Shown here in pieces: positions 1 through 9,985 of a stretch of DNA of 64,000 nt. This stretch comes from Pyropia yezoensis (lineage: Eukaryota; Rhodophyta; Bangiophyceae; Bangiales; Bangiaceae). The stretch covers positions 26,692,951 through 26,756,950 of the forward strand of contig CM020620.1 of NCBI GenBank assembly GCA_009829735.1, given 5' to 3'. Positions within the stretch are counted from its first letter, which is position 1; each line of letters begins with the position of its first letter. A model generated the notes under the pieces. The model worked only from the letters and a program-made list of their open reading frames with translations. It was not told the origin of the DNA and searched no databases. A program made the position numbers and the translations under genes.

Positions 1-2
1 TC

Positions 3-2471
3 CAGCGCGCTATGGATATGATTCTGGCCGGAGTACGGTGGCAGATCTGTCTCGTGTACCTAGACGATATCATTGTGTTCTCCCGAAGTCCGGAGGAACA
101 CATTGGCCATCTTGGCCAGGTGCTCAAGCTACTTGCTGACGCCAGGGTGTTACTGAAGGCGAGCTAGTGCCACCTCTTCACTCAAGAGGTGGAATACTTG
201 GGACATGTTGTCCGTCCGGGGCGTCTCAGTGTCAACGAGAAAAACTTGAGGGCCATCCGTAAGGCTCAGTACCCCCGGACCCAGACCCAGATGAGGAGCT
301 TCCTCGGGATGTGTAACGTGTACCGACGTTTCACCCAGGGCTTCGCCAAGGTGGCTAAACCGTTGAATGAGTTAGTGAGCTCAACGCTACCGAAGAACCT
401 GCCTCCCCCAAGTAGGGTGGAGCAGGAATCCTTTGAGACTCTTCGGGACCTTCTGCTGAAGCCCCCTATCCTGGCTATTCCCAGGTTGGGAGGCCACTAC
501 ATCCTGGATGTGGACGCTAGCTACGACCAACTTTGTTGTGTGTTGCTTCAGCAGCAACCGGACAAGGAGTACTTGCCGGTGGGATACTTCAGCAAGGGGC
601 TGAACTCGGCCGAGAAGAACTACGGAGTCACCGAGTTGGAAGGACTCGCAGTGGTATGGGCGGTGACGTCACTTCTTCACTACCTAGAGGGTGAGAAGTT
701 CCTCATCCGCTGTGACCACCGCTCGTTGCAGTTCATCTTCAAGACGGACTGTACGAACACTCGTCTCAACCGGTGGAGGGTGCGACTGGCGCCCTTCAAC
801 TTTCATATTGAGCACCGACCTGGCAGGCAACATGCCCTTGCCGACGGCCTCTCTCGGGTACCTACCGAGGGGCTGGACACTAACCCAGTCGATGAGGACA
901 TCCCCATCGGGGGGGTAGTCACGCGCTCGGGTCAGGCGTTGAACCCCGAGGCGCCAGGGAACAAGAAGTACTTGCCCCTGTCCCTGGACGAGGTGGTGAA
1001 GGCCCAGGCCGAGGATCCCTTCTGCAAGTCGCAGAGGGATACACTGGATACAGTGGCAGAGACGCGGTTCTTTCTGGGAGACGATGGCCTCCTCATGAGG
1101 AGGGGGGTATTCCAGGGGACCGAACAACTTGTCGTCCCCGCATCCCTCAAGGACAGTATCCTTGAGAGGGAGCTCAACGCTCCCACGGGTGGACACCTGG
1201 GGTCTAGTAAACTGTACCAGACCCTGAGGACCAGGTACTACTGGCCGTCCATGGTGGTGGACATCTACAGTTGGGTGGGTGCCTGCACAAGTTGTGCACA
1301 GAACCGTTTGATGGAACGGCGGCCTACTACGGCTATGCTATAGTTCCCGGCCAAGGAGCCCTTCGCCGCGTTGGCGATGGACATCCTTGGGCCCCTGCCA
1401 GTGACCGAGGAGGGCAACCAGTACCTCCTGGTCATCTGTGACCGCTTCACGAAACTTACGCGAGCGATCCCACTGGCGGAGATCACGGCCATGTCGGTCG
1501 TGTCAGCCTTCCTAGATCACTGGGTTGCCGCGTATGGCATTCCGGATAGTACACTATCGGACAATGGACCGCAATTTGCGTCTGTACTGTTTCAGGGAGT
1601 GCTGGATATGTTGGGGGTTAGGGCAAACTACGCTACCCCCTACCACCCACAAACTAATGGGCAGGTGGAGCGCTTCAACAAATCTATTGTTCGGCAGCTG
1701 CGTTACTATGTGAGTGAGCATGTGAAAACCTGGGACCAATACATTTCTATTCTTACCACTGCCTACAATTCGCAGGTTTACTCATCTACCGGGGAAGTAC
1801 CCCTCGCTTTTGTGACCCCCCGTCGCGTGCGGTCTATTGCCGTGCGGCGGCCGCTCCCAACTAGGGAGGATGGCGGCAGTACGCCTACTCCTACTGAGAG
1901 TAAGGCGGAGTTTGCTGCTAGGCTTGAAAACCTCATCCCTAAAGTCAGGGCTGAGATGGACAAAGCACAAAAGCGCTACAAGCGTACCTTTGACAAAAAG
2001 GTGCGCAATGCTAAGCATGTCCCCGAGCAGGGTGACTGGGTGCTGGTACACTCACACACCCCAACTGGGGGTAAGTTGGTATTCCAGACGAAGGGGCCGT
2101 ACCAGGTCCTTCGTACTGATGGGCGGCGCTTCACGATCGAAAGTGACGATGGGGTCCGCACAGTGGACGGACAGGACGTGGTCAAAGTTGCACCACCGCC
2201 TGCAGGCGACCCAGCTTGGGCGCGTGCTTTGGAAGCGTGGCGCCTCCCCTCACTGCCTGCGGCCAAACAGGGCCCGCAGGAGTACGTGTTCGATAAGTTC
2301 ATCGACCACGGATGGGATGAGGACACTGACCGCCTCATGTTGAGGGTGCGTTAGTTTGGCTACAAAACCAAGGATGACACGTGGGAGTATGTGGAGGACC
2401 TTCCCGCTGAGAAGGTCCGGGCGTACTGTGCCCGGAATGAGATAGACCCTAACAGCCCTCCCTCAACGTGA
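3..2471 (+). pseudogene. pol: Gypsy-B pol, 3' portion (RT, RNase H, integrase, chromodomain)
   Basis: Polyprotein that would copy element RNA and integrate the cDNA. The frame begins with codon 3-5 and includes the catalytic YLDD box of reverse transcriptase at 56-67. RNase H follows at about 470-870. The integrase zinc region is near 1190-1310. The integrase core has its first Asp near 1380, an LSDNGPQF box near 1555 and a QTNGQVERFN box near 1660. A chromodomain-like tail (FIDHGWDED...WEYVEDL) lies at about 2290-2450. The frame stays constant to the TGA at 2469-2471 but contains TAG at 165-167, 1341-1343 and 2352-2354. The last stop corresponds to a Trp codon in copy 2 and the second to a Leu codon. 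The first stop is shared with copy 2. The copy is therefore non-functional unless stops are read through. Confidence 0.92.
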
Positions 2472-2582
2472 GGGAAGGCCGAGCAACAGTGCCAAGAGAG
2501 TGCTTCAAGTCGAAGTGGTACGCAGAGTGGCTTTTAACTACAGACCTAACCCTCACACTCTCTCAACAAGGGCAGCTGCCAA

Positions 2583-4525
2583 CTAGGCATGCATGCTAGA
2601 CTCTCCAACCCCACGGCCCTCGCCCTCACGTAGAGGCGAGCGGCGAGACCCACGGCGATAACGCTCCCCACCAGTCGGCGGGGCCGGCGGCTCCAAGCCG
2701 GACCCGTCGCGCCCCTCACGGTCGCGCAAGTGGCGACGACCGCGGCTGCCCTTCTGTTTAGTCTTGCGCGCAAGTTGGCGACGCAGACGCCGGACCGACT
2801 CCGACTCTGACGGAGTCGAGGACTCCGAGACGGAGTAAGACAACTCGTCTTCCGACACGAAGGGAGAGCGCCGCGAGTGTCGGCGACGACGGCGAGGAGG
2901 CGAGTATGCCCGGCTCGCGCGACGTTTGCCACGCCCAAGTGGGGCTGGCTGGGGCATAAAAGCTCCAATGCGAGCCAACTCGGCCGTCATAAACTCCGCC
3001 ACCGACTCGCCACTCGCGGTCGCCCCTGCAGTACGAACGCGCTCCTCAAGTTGAGGAGTCTCGGAAGTTTGAAGGGTTGCGGTCGACGTGGCCAACCAGG
3101 AAATGGTGCGCACCAACGTGGTGATCATCATCTCTGAGGTTAGAGGCGTGGGCGGTAACACCAACTTGGGGTATACCGTCAAGAGAGTGGCCCCCAAGTT
3201 GGGGGACACCGGGGTGGATGACTCAATGGCCACGCTATTCGGGATGTCCCCGTGCGGTTGGTAGGGGACAGGAGGAAGCGGATGGGCACGCCGAGGTGGC
3301 GGGACCCGGGTGTAACTGCGACCCCGACTTGGGGCCCCCGCAGTGGGTTGAGTCATATGGTCATCATATGAGGGCACGGCCATAACTATGGGCTTGTCCG
3401 GGGGTGGCGCAGTGTGGCGATCCACTTCCGGGGCATACGGGTAGTCCCCGATGCCCAACCCCTCTCGTAGGACCACACGGCCGTCGTGAAGTTCACGAGC
3501 GACCCGCACGAACTGGCGAAGTGCGCCATCGTCCTTTGGCCCACGAGTGGGGCGGCGCAACTTGTGCTCAATGCTCTCCCACTCGATAAACTTGTGGAGG
3601 CGGAGCATCTTCTCAAGTTGAGTGAGTTGTCCTGACGAGCACCCCTCAGCAACTAGCTGAGGGGTGAGCTGTTCCAAACCTTGGATAAGCCGGAGGGGGA
3701 GATGCCAGAGCATCCCCCGCCGCTGAACACAAGACACCCAGGTCGACATGACCTCGAGGAGCCACTGGGTGGGCATATGGCCCACACCAGGTGATCAGGG
3801 CCAGCCGTCAACATGACGGAGCCGAAGTGGTCAAGCAACCGTGGCAGCAACGCCGGGAACCCGTAGGGGACCTCAACTTGAGGCCACCACTCGGGCTTCT
3901 TCGGATAGTACTGCTCCTTACTGGCAGCAGACTGCTGAGGAAACTCAAGTTGAGCCGAGGTCACCAAGTAGGGACCTCGCCGGAAGTCCTTCTCCATCCG
4001 CACATCAAAGTGATGAGTGTGCGGATCGGCCTCGTGAAGGTACGGGGGGCGAGTTGCCACCGCGTCCCCAGTAAAGGTCGGCAAGTCGCCGGGACCCGGG
4101 ATAGTTCCCCCGCGGTCCACCATGGCCTTGGCCCGCTGTACGTCTTCGACCTCCTCGTCGTCCAGGAAGGCAAACTGGTCCGTCCTGAAGCCGGCAGGGA
4201 ACCCGACCCTACGGGAATACTTCTCCCGTAGGCGGTCCCATACCCGACCCATCGCTGCGCCAAGTCGGCCACAGCGAAGCACAGTCAACCCCTCCTCATA
4301 CAGAGGCCAAGCGGGGTAAAACCACCGCCCCAAGGCCTCACGCGGGACAACTTGTCCCGCCTCCGGGGGAGATCCCGCCGTCAACCCAAAGCCGGGTGAC
4401 GCGGGAGTCCCATCCCCCGGAGCGATCGCCGAGCCCCCGCCGGAAGTCCCGGCGGGCGCTGCACCGTAGGAGGTGTCCTCCATACGCTCGTCAAGAGAGT
4501 CCGTCTCCACTCCCGGGGTCGCCAT
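2583..4525 (-). pseudogene. Antisense ORF of gypsy-B copy 1 (convergent with pol)
   Basis: Large minus-strand ORF between the pol stop and the 3' LTR. I place the start at the ATG whose complement is 4523-4525. It begins with an acidic N-terminus (ETDSLDERMED), followed by a globular-looking core with GRWFYPAWPLYEEG, a Tyr/Pro/Trp-rich middle, and RRGMLWHLP near 3720. The C-terminal third is rich in Arg and Ser (about 2650-2900), resembling a basic nuclear or RNA-binding tail. The frame changes near 3780, where a one-base loss relative to the other copies is likely, so this copy is broken. The core is similar to the antisense ORF of family A (18966-21311). I recognise no known domain, and the function is unknown. 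Confidence 0.75.
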
Positions 4526-4851
4526 GGCTCTCCCCAAGTTGGGGAGAGACGCCCTGGCTACAGCGGCACGAGACCCGCCTCGAGTTGAGGGGGACTCGGA
4601 TCGTGGGTAGACGGGTGGCCTCCCCAGCGTGGGGCGGCCCCGTGGAAGGTGAAGGGGAGGTGGTGGTGATGGTGAAGTGTGAACCGAGGAGAGCGAGCTG
4701 CCGAGTGGGCAAGCTTGAGGAGAGGGGCAGTCAACGTGACCGCCTCCACATCCGCGTTACGTACTCAAGGGGGGGACAGCAAGTCGCGCCCCCCAACGCC
4801 GAGACGTGCGTTTACGCACCCTCTCACAGGGCCGACCGGGTAGGTCGGAAC
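4526..4851. other. Leader between antisense ORF start and 3' LTR, gypsy-B copy 1
   Basis: Non-coding stretch that would be the 5' leader or promoter side of the antisense ORF. It starts beside a perfect 10-bp hairpin with one unpaired base (4528-4548) that overlaps the ATG region. The equivalent in copy 2 (48899-49219) is clearly alignable by eye. No TATA-like box stands out. Confidence 0.5.
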
Positions 4852-4865
4852 TGAGGAGAGGGGAG
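4852..4865 (+). promoter_or_regulatory. Polypurine tract of gypsy-B copy 1
   Basis: A purine run (GAGGAGAGGGGAG) directly precedes the TGTGGCA start of the LTR. This is the expected site for plus-strand DNA priming. The same run precedes the 3' LTR of copy 2 at 49220-49233. Confidence 0.8.
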
Positions 4866-5334
4866 TGTGGCAGTATTGACCCCCAGGTAGGGGGGCAACA
4901 CGTGCCATGCAAGGGGCGGCAGGCCACTAGCCTGGTCCGTTCCTCCCCCTGCATTTGGGTCCATATTCCCTAAGTTTGGGATAGTTAGCTTAGTAGTAAA
5001 TCCAACTTGGATTCGGGGGTTTTCTGCATTTATCGTCTTGAATTTTCGTGTGGCCCGGTGGGCAGGTGCTGGGGTGGGAGATTCTGAGTGGCGAGATTCT
5101 GAGGGGACCCTGGGGGGATAAGGGGAGGGACAGCGGGGCTTGGCCCTGCGTCCCCGTCCCGACCAAGAAACTGTTGGACCACACACCATCCTCTTGTTTG
5201 TCAGTGGGGGGTTTGCCCCACAACAGGGACAGAGTGTGTGCGACTTGCACTTCTTCCGGTTCCCCCGACACGGGAGGCAGCCCTTGTACACCGCCCCAAC
5301 TTGGGTGTCGTGTGTGCAAGTGGTTTTTGCCACA
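4866..5334 (+). repeat. 3' LTR of gypsy-B copy 1 (469 bp)
   Basis: It starts TGTGGCA and ends TGCCACA, a 7-bp terminal inverted repeat. The sequence matches the two LTRs of copy 2 (41306-41775 and 49234-49702) along its full length with scattered substitutions. The downstream flank begins CTCTG; the upstream target duplicate lies outside the window. Confidence 0.95.
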
Positions 5335-5484
5335 CTCTGCCCGTACCTGATGGGTACACAAAAAGACCAGGGGGAGGAGGGAGAGGGCGCCGGGGGGCGT
5401 GAAATCGCGTGGAGGGGAGTTGGGAAGCCGGGGGCGGTAAAGAGGGGAAGAGAGGACACCAGCGCGGCAAGGATCACATTGAGA

Positions 5485-6395
5485 AGGAACTGCGAGAGTT
5501 ACGTAGCGGGCAAAAAACTCGTGAATATCAAAAACATGCAGGTAATTGCAAGCCAACGCAACGCACATGCAGGGAAATGCAAGCCAATGTAGCGCATGAC
5601 TTGGAACTGTGCATGTATGGCACCCCCATGTGTATTGTCTTCCTACCACCACCACCACGGCAACTGCCACCCTCCCACACGCCCTCTCGTACCACCGCAT
5701 GAGCAGCCCCCCGCTCACACACCCACGTACATCACCAGAGCAGCTCCGTCCAGCCGATCCACCCACATGCACCACCCATGGCATCCTCCGCACATACCTG
5801 AGTGATGGACAAGAAGAGTGAGCGGAAAAGGAAGAGCGTGGGTGCGGCGAAGCGGGAGGGGCGATGGAGGGAAGCGGGGGGGGTGCGGAAAGTGGAAAGG
5901 GAAGGAAGCACGCCAGCTCGACAAGAAAAAGATCCAGGAGTACCTGCGAACGGTGCGTAGCGAGTAGAACACTGGTGAATATGCAAGATAGGGCAGATAA
6001 CTGCAAGCCAACGCAACGCAGTTCCAGGGGAATGCAAGCCAATGTAGCGCATGACATGGAACTGTGCATGTATGGCACCCCCATGAGTATTGTCTTCTTA
6101 CCGCCACCAGCACGGCAACTGCCACCCTCCCTCACGCCCTCTCGTACCACCGCGCGAGCAGCCCCCCGTGCACACACCCACGTACATCGCCAGAGCAGCT
6201 CCGTCCAGCCGATCCACCCACATGCATCACCCATGGCATCCTCCGCACATACCTGAGTGATGGACAAGAACAGCAAGCGGAAAAGGAAGAGCGTGGGTGC
6301 GGGGAAGCGGGAGAGGAGATGGAGGGAAGCGGGAGGGGCGCGAGGGATGGAGAGGGGGGGGGGTGGGGTGGGGGGCATGGGTGCGGGGAAGTGGG
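5485..6395. repeat. Tandem duplication, two ~455-bp units
   Basis: Unit 1 (about 5485-5939) and unit 2 (about 5940-6395) are direct repeats, for example AATGTAGCGCATGAC at 5586 and again 455 bp later. They differ by scattered substitutions and small indels. On the minus strand each unit carries a pyrimidine tract ending in CAG before GTATGTGCGGAGGATGCC, which looks like a splice acceptor. No conserved protein is evident in any frame. The 5335-5484 stretch before it shows nothing recognisable. Confidence 0.8.
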
Positions 6396-6570
6396 AGAGG
6401 AGATGGAGATAAGGGGGGCGCGGGGGGTGGAGACGGGGGGGGGTGGGGGGGGAGCAGGAAAGGAATGGGACACGACACGGTGGGAGAAGGGGCAGTCCGG
6501 GAGAGCGCTTGCAGGGGATGGAGGAGAGTACGAGCGGGGCGTGGAGGGGGGGGTGAGGTGGAGGCAAGGC
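6270..6570. repeat. Purine-rich low-complexity tract
   Basis: The plus strand is almost entirely G and A for about 300 bp. A degenerate ~84-bp repeat starts GGGTGCGGGGAAG at about 6296 and 6379. The two strands give long Gly/Arg or Pro/Ser ORFs that I regard as compositional, not coding. Confidence 0.7.
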
Positions 6571-9056
6571 GGTGGGTGGAGTGGGCAATGTGTGGCAAGC
6601 CCGGTTCGGGCTCCACACGCATCCAATGGCGTGCGGTCTGCACCGCAGCGACGGTGACCACCAGTTCATTCATTGGGCAACAAGTGGTGGTGGCGGATTG
6701 CGCTGATTGGTCAAGCAAAAAATCTTCTTATGGAGCAAGCCCGTGCAAGGATCTGCCCACTCTGTTCAGATTCTGTGAGAGTTCAACAAAATATCCTGTA
6801 CGTGCGCACACGGAAAGTTCAAATACTGACGAAAACGTACTTGAAGCATCCCCAATTTCGGAGTGCTCGAGCATTATAACGTAAGTCATCAAGAGGACAT
6901 GCGGAAATGCAACGTTTTCACAACACATCATCACATCGACCAGCCAGAACGCGATGGTGCCCCTATGCAAATTCACGATAGTGGTGTCGAATGAGACTTA
7001 TCATGAACAATTAAGGTCTACTTACTTTCTCGAGAAGAAATCTGAAGTGAGACCGATTTGGTAGCTTGTCAGTCCTCCATGCCCCTGCGGGATATTTTTT
7101 TACGTCGCAGTAGCTTGCCCGGGAGCGAGGGATCATGCTGTCGAATGAGCCCAGCGTCTTGCTCCCGTCGTCATTCGTCCTCCCGAACAAGTTCCAAGAG
7201 CTGAATTGATGTATTGAGAGCCCTTCTTGGAGGGGGAGTCAACATGAGCAACTGGGAAGGCTGGGGGGGCGCGGGGGGGCGGGGAGGCAGAGAGCTTCCG
7301 GAGCTGCGATTGACTAGGATTTGAGGAGTCAGATGAGAATTCTGGGAAAGAGGGGTGGGGATTGCTCAGGACGTGGCAAGGAGAGGCGATTCGGTGAAAT
7401 CATCAATCATGGACACGCAGACGTACAGGCTCTTGCTCTTCGCTGACTGCACCAAGTCGACAGTCCTCTGACTTGGGCCCAGATGGCACCGTGCCCCTCC
7501 CCAAGGACGATTCTCGGGAGGTGCTTAGCGTGGTGATGTGGGAGGGGTGCGAGCCGGGAACTGGATCATCACTTGTGGAGGATCTCGGTGCGATTTAGGA
7601 CAAGCTGAGTCCAGAATCAGCTCACTGGCGTCGGTAGATGCGCAAATGAGCATGTTCAGGAGGGGATGCAAAAAAGTAGCCTGCGTGAATGGAGGCTCGG
7701 GCGAGGCTGTGTGGTCAATCAGATGTCCTGAAACGTCCGGACCGCGCGATCTGGTCGGGTCGGAAGAATTGGTGGACTCTTCAGCGATGTATTTTGAACG
7801 AAGACGACACTGGCGGCCGGGCGTGTAGGCGTGGAGAACGAAAGGTCGATGTTTCGTCCTCCGTGACTCGACCAGCTTGTCCGATGCGACTGTCGGAGTC
7901 GCGATGGCCAGCGTGTGAGGAGCGGTGATGTGCATGAGGGATCTGTGTTGCAGGGAAATACAAGAAGATGCGGCGATACACAAGTCATGACATGTATTGC
8001 AGTGGTGCTCTCTTTTCATCAGTGGACGGTCTTCGCGTGATGTTGCAGTACGTTGCAGTGGGAAATTGTGAAATACAACGCCATGCAGTGTGTGTGATTG
8101 AGTTGCATGTGGTTCCGGTCGCCGACGATCAGCTGCTGGCCACCCTCGGGCCAGCACCCGCCCCCACTGCCGGCCGGGCACACGTGTGCCCCGATAGCTA
8201 CTTTGTGCTACTTAACGTACAGTGTATTGACGCAGCCATTACCCCCAGCACTAGAAGCGGGTTGTGGCGCCCCGCTCCCGCCACCGCAGCGCCGGACCCC
8301 CCCTGCCGCGGCACCCCGCTCCCGCCACCGCGACACCCCCCCCCCGTCGCCACGCCCCCCCCCCACCCCCGCCCGCTCCGCGCCCCACCCACCGGCCCGC
8401 GCCGCGCCCCCCTCCGCGCTCGCGTCGCCCCCCCCCCCCACACCCAGTTAAGACCCCATCAGAGCGGACATACAGGTTTCCACAGGATCCGGGCCGTTCC
8501 ATTGGCGGCCGGGGAACCTCTGAATTATCTGAGCCTGGTGATTGGTGACGTCGCGGGGTGTCGCCTGTCACCCTTGAACGCTCGGAAGATCCTTGGAACC
8601 CTGCGACGTGCCGGTCTGCACCCTCGCGGGTGGTGCCCGAGAGGGGCCCTACCAGTCCATTCATGAGGCCAAACCATAGCTGCCGCGAATCCCATCGTGA
8701 GAAAATATCCAAATGTCATGACCTTGCACACGTCGGCCGCATCTGACTGGATGACTTGGTGTGGTTCCGAGCCGCGTCCTGTCCCGTGAGGCAGCCAAGA
8801 CAACGGACAAAATTCGAGCGGTGCGCGCCGCCCAAGCGGCTCGCTTGCCCACAGCCTGCCCAGCGAGTCACGGGCCTATATCCCTGGGGCTCGTCGGGCG
8901 CCCAGATGACAGCCCGCTGGCTGGCAGCCGCGTCGGAAACATGACCCGACGGCGCTAGCGCGGCGTGCCGGCCCGCCGTGTCACCAGCGGGCGCCGCGCA
9001 CCGGGGGTGAGTCCTGCCGGAGGGTCAGCACATGAACGTAACAGGCACTGTTATTG
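6571..9056. other. Anonymous region, no supportable gene
   Basis: Mixed composition with several ORFs up to about 230 codons, none with recognisable motifs or biased codon use. A C-rich tract with CCCGCTCCCGCCACCG repeats occupies 8256-8445. I see no tRNA, rRNA, LTR or transposase signature. The right end lies downstream of the disrupted minus-strand gene that terminates at 9057. Confidence 0.5.
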
Positions 9057-9396
9057 TCACTCCTGTCCTACACTCAACAGGCACGCCGTTTCACCTTCCA
9101 GCAGCTCCTCGTAGTGGTCCTCTCCATCGGCAGGGCAGTCCTCCGTCCCCGCCTTTTCCTGTTGCCCGCCCACACGACGCCGGTACGAATCAATCTTACG
9201 AACTGCCAGTGCCAGATGATCGGCCGCGCAGTTGGCGGCTTCGTCTGTCTGCTTCTGAGCGCAGGACGCAGACTCCAGGCGGGGCCCGTAAGCGGCTGCC
9301 CGCCCTACAGCTGTCCGCTTGTCACCCAGATTCCTGGCGACCCGGGCGCCTTCTGGCACTGGAGCCCCTCGCGGTCCGCGGTTGAAGGCTCCGTCG
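9057..9396 (-). pseudogene. C-terminal segment of gene split by A1 insertion
   Basis: Minus-strand frame of about 113 codons ending at 9057. If the 23.4-kb element 9397-32777 and one copy of its 5-bp target duplicate (CGTCG) are removed, this frame is continuous with the minus-strand ORF that reaches 32778. The segment is Ala/Arg/Glu-rich and has no recognisable domain. It is the distal, probably less constrained, end of the gene described at 32778-35413. Confidence 0.65.
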
Positions 9397-9759
9397 TGTA
9401 GCAATATGGTTGTCCGTATTGTGACCCTAGTATTAGGGGGGCTACTTCTAATCCTTGGCTTTCAATTTGAGAGTCCGTACTGGTCACGGTATCTATAAGT
9501 TACGTATGACCAGAGGGACTTGCATCTTGGGGTGGAGGGTAGTTAGTAGTGTCTCCGAGGGTTTATAACGAGGGGGCCGGCGGCGAATCCACCGCCGGCC
9601 ATGGTAGAACAACAAACCCCCCCCATTTGGGCTCCCATCTTGGTCCCGTGGCTTGCGCTCCAAGGACAGCAACCTTGGCCTCCCGGTGACGTTGGTGCCG
9701 ATCCCCCTTGGTGAGTGTTCCCTGAGAGTGGACGTGCGACGGATCCCTATTGTGCTACA
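9397..9759 (+). repeat. 5' LTR of A1 (363 bp)
   Basis: It starts TGTAGCA and ends TGCTACA. A TTTATAA box at 9562-9568 is a plausible core promoter. Just downstream is a GC-rich hairpin (GGCCGGCGG paired with CCGCCGGCC, about 9575-9601), followed by another hairpin near 9660-9680 (CCAAGG/CCTTGG), so the transcript leader would be structured. The same sequence occurs at 32415-32777 and, inverted, at 18015-18378 and 28454-28817. Confidence 0.95.
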
Positions 9760-9760
9760 T

Positions 9761-9779
9761 TGGTGGAGCAGCAGGGGAC
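9761..9779 (+). promoter_or_regulatory. Primer-binding site of A1
   Basis: One base after the LTR comes TGGTGGAGCAGCAGGGGAC. Its leading TGG is the complement of a tRNA CCA end. I cannot name the tRNA from memory. The identical 19 nt follow the family B LTR at 41778-41796. The 9780-9985 stretch to gag is an untranslated leader with no other feature that I can identify. Confidence 0.8.
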
Positions 9780-9985
9780 GGGTTTCCGTCACCCTTGTGG
9801 TGACGCCGTCTTCGGCCCTGGCACACGGATAGGGATCCGGTCCTTTTCTTGTACTCGTGGTGTTGCGACCTGATCGATTGTGTTGAGTGGTTACGTTTCA
9901 CTGCGATCTACTGTTACTCTCCCCCAACCTACCCCGTCGCTCTCTTATTCGTGGTGACCGTTACGTCGGTTGACTGATAGTGACT

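Larger units (their letters stand above)
1..5334 (+). mobile_element. Ty3/gypsy family B copy 1, 5'-truncated by window edge
   Basis: The window opens inside the reverse transcriptase and runs through RNase H, integrase, chromodomain, an ORF on the opposite strand, a polypurine tract and a 469-bp LTR. The order matches the complete copy at 41306-49702, which fixes the element boundaries. The 5' LTR, gag and protease lie outside the window, so target duplications cannot be checked. Copy 1 is less decayed than copy 2 in its pol region but still carries three in-frame stops. Confidence 0.9.

Noticed and set aside
165..2354. TAG as a sense codon in this genome
   Set aside because: TGA and TAA also occur as premature stops in the same elements, and A2 pol is fully open with none of them. 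Ordinary decay explains the data.
3076..4057. The segment missing from copy 2's antisense ORF as a spliced intron
   Set aside because: No placement within the GTTGC overlap gives GT...AG (or the complement on the coding strand); a microhomology deletion is simpler.
7525..8181. 218-codon minus-strand ORF
   Set aside because: No recognisable motif and codon use like the surrounding non-coding sequence; competing frames of similar length overlap it.
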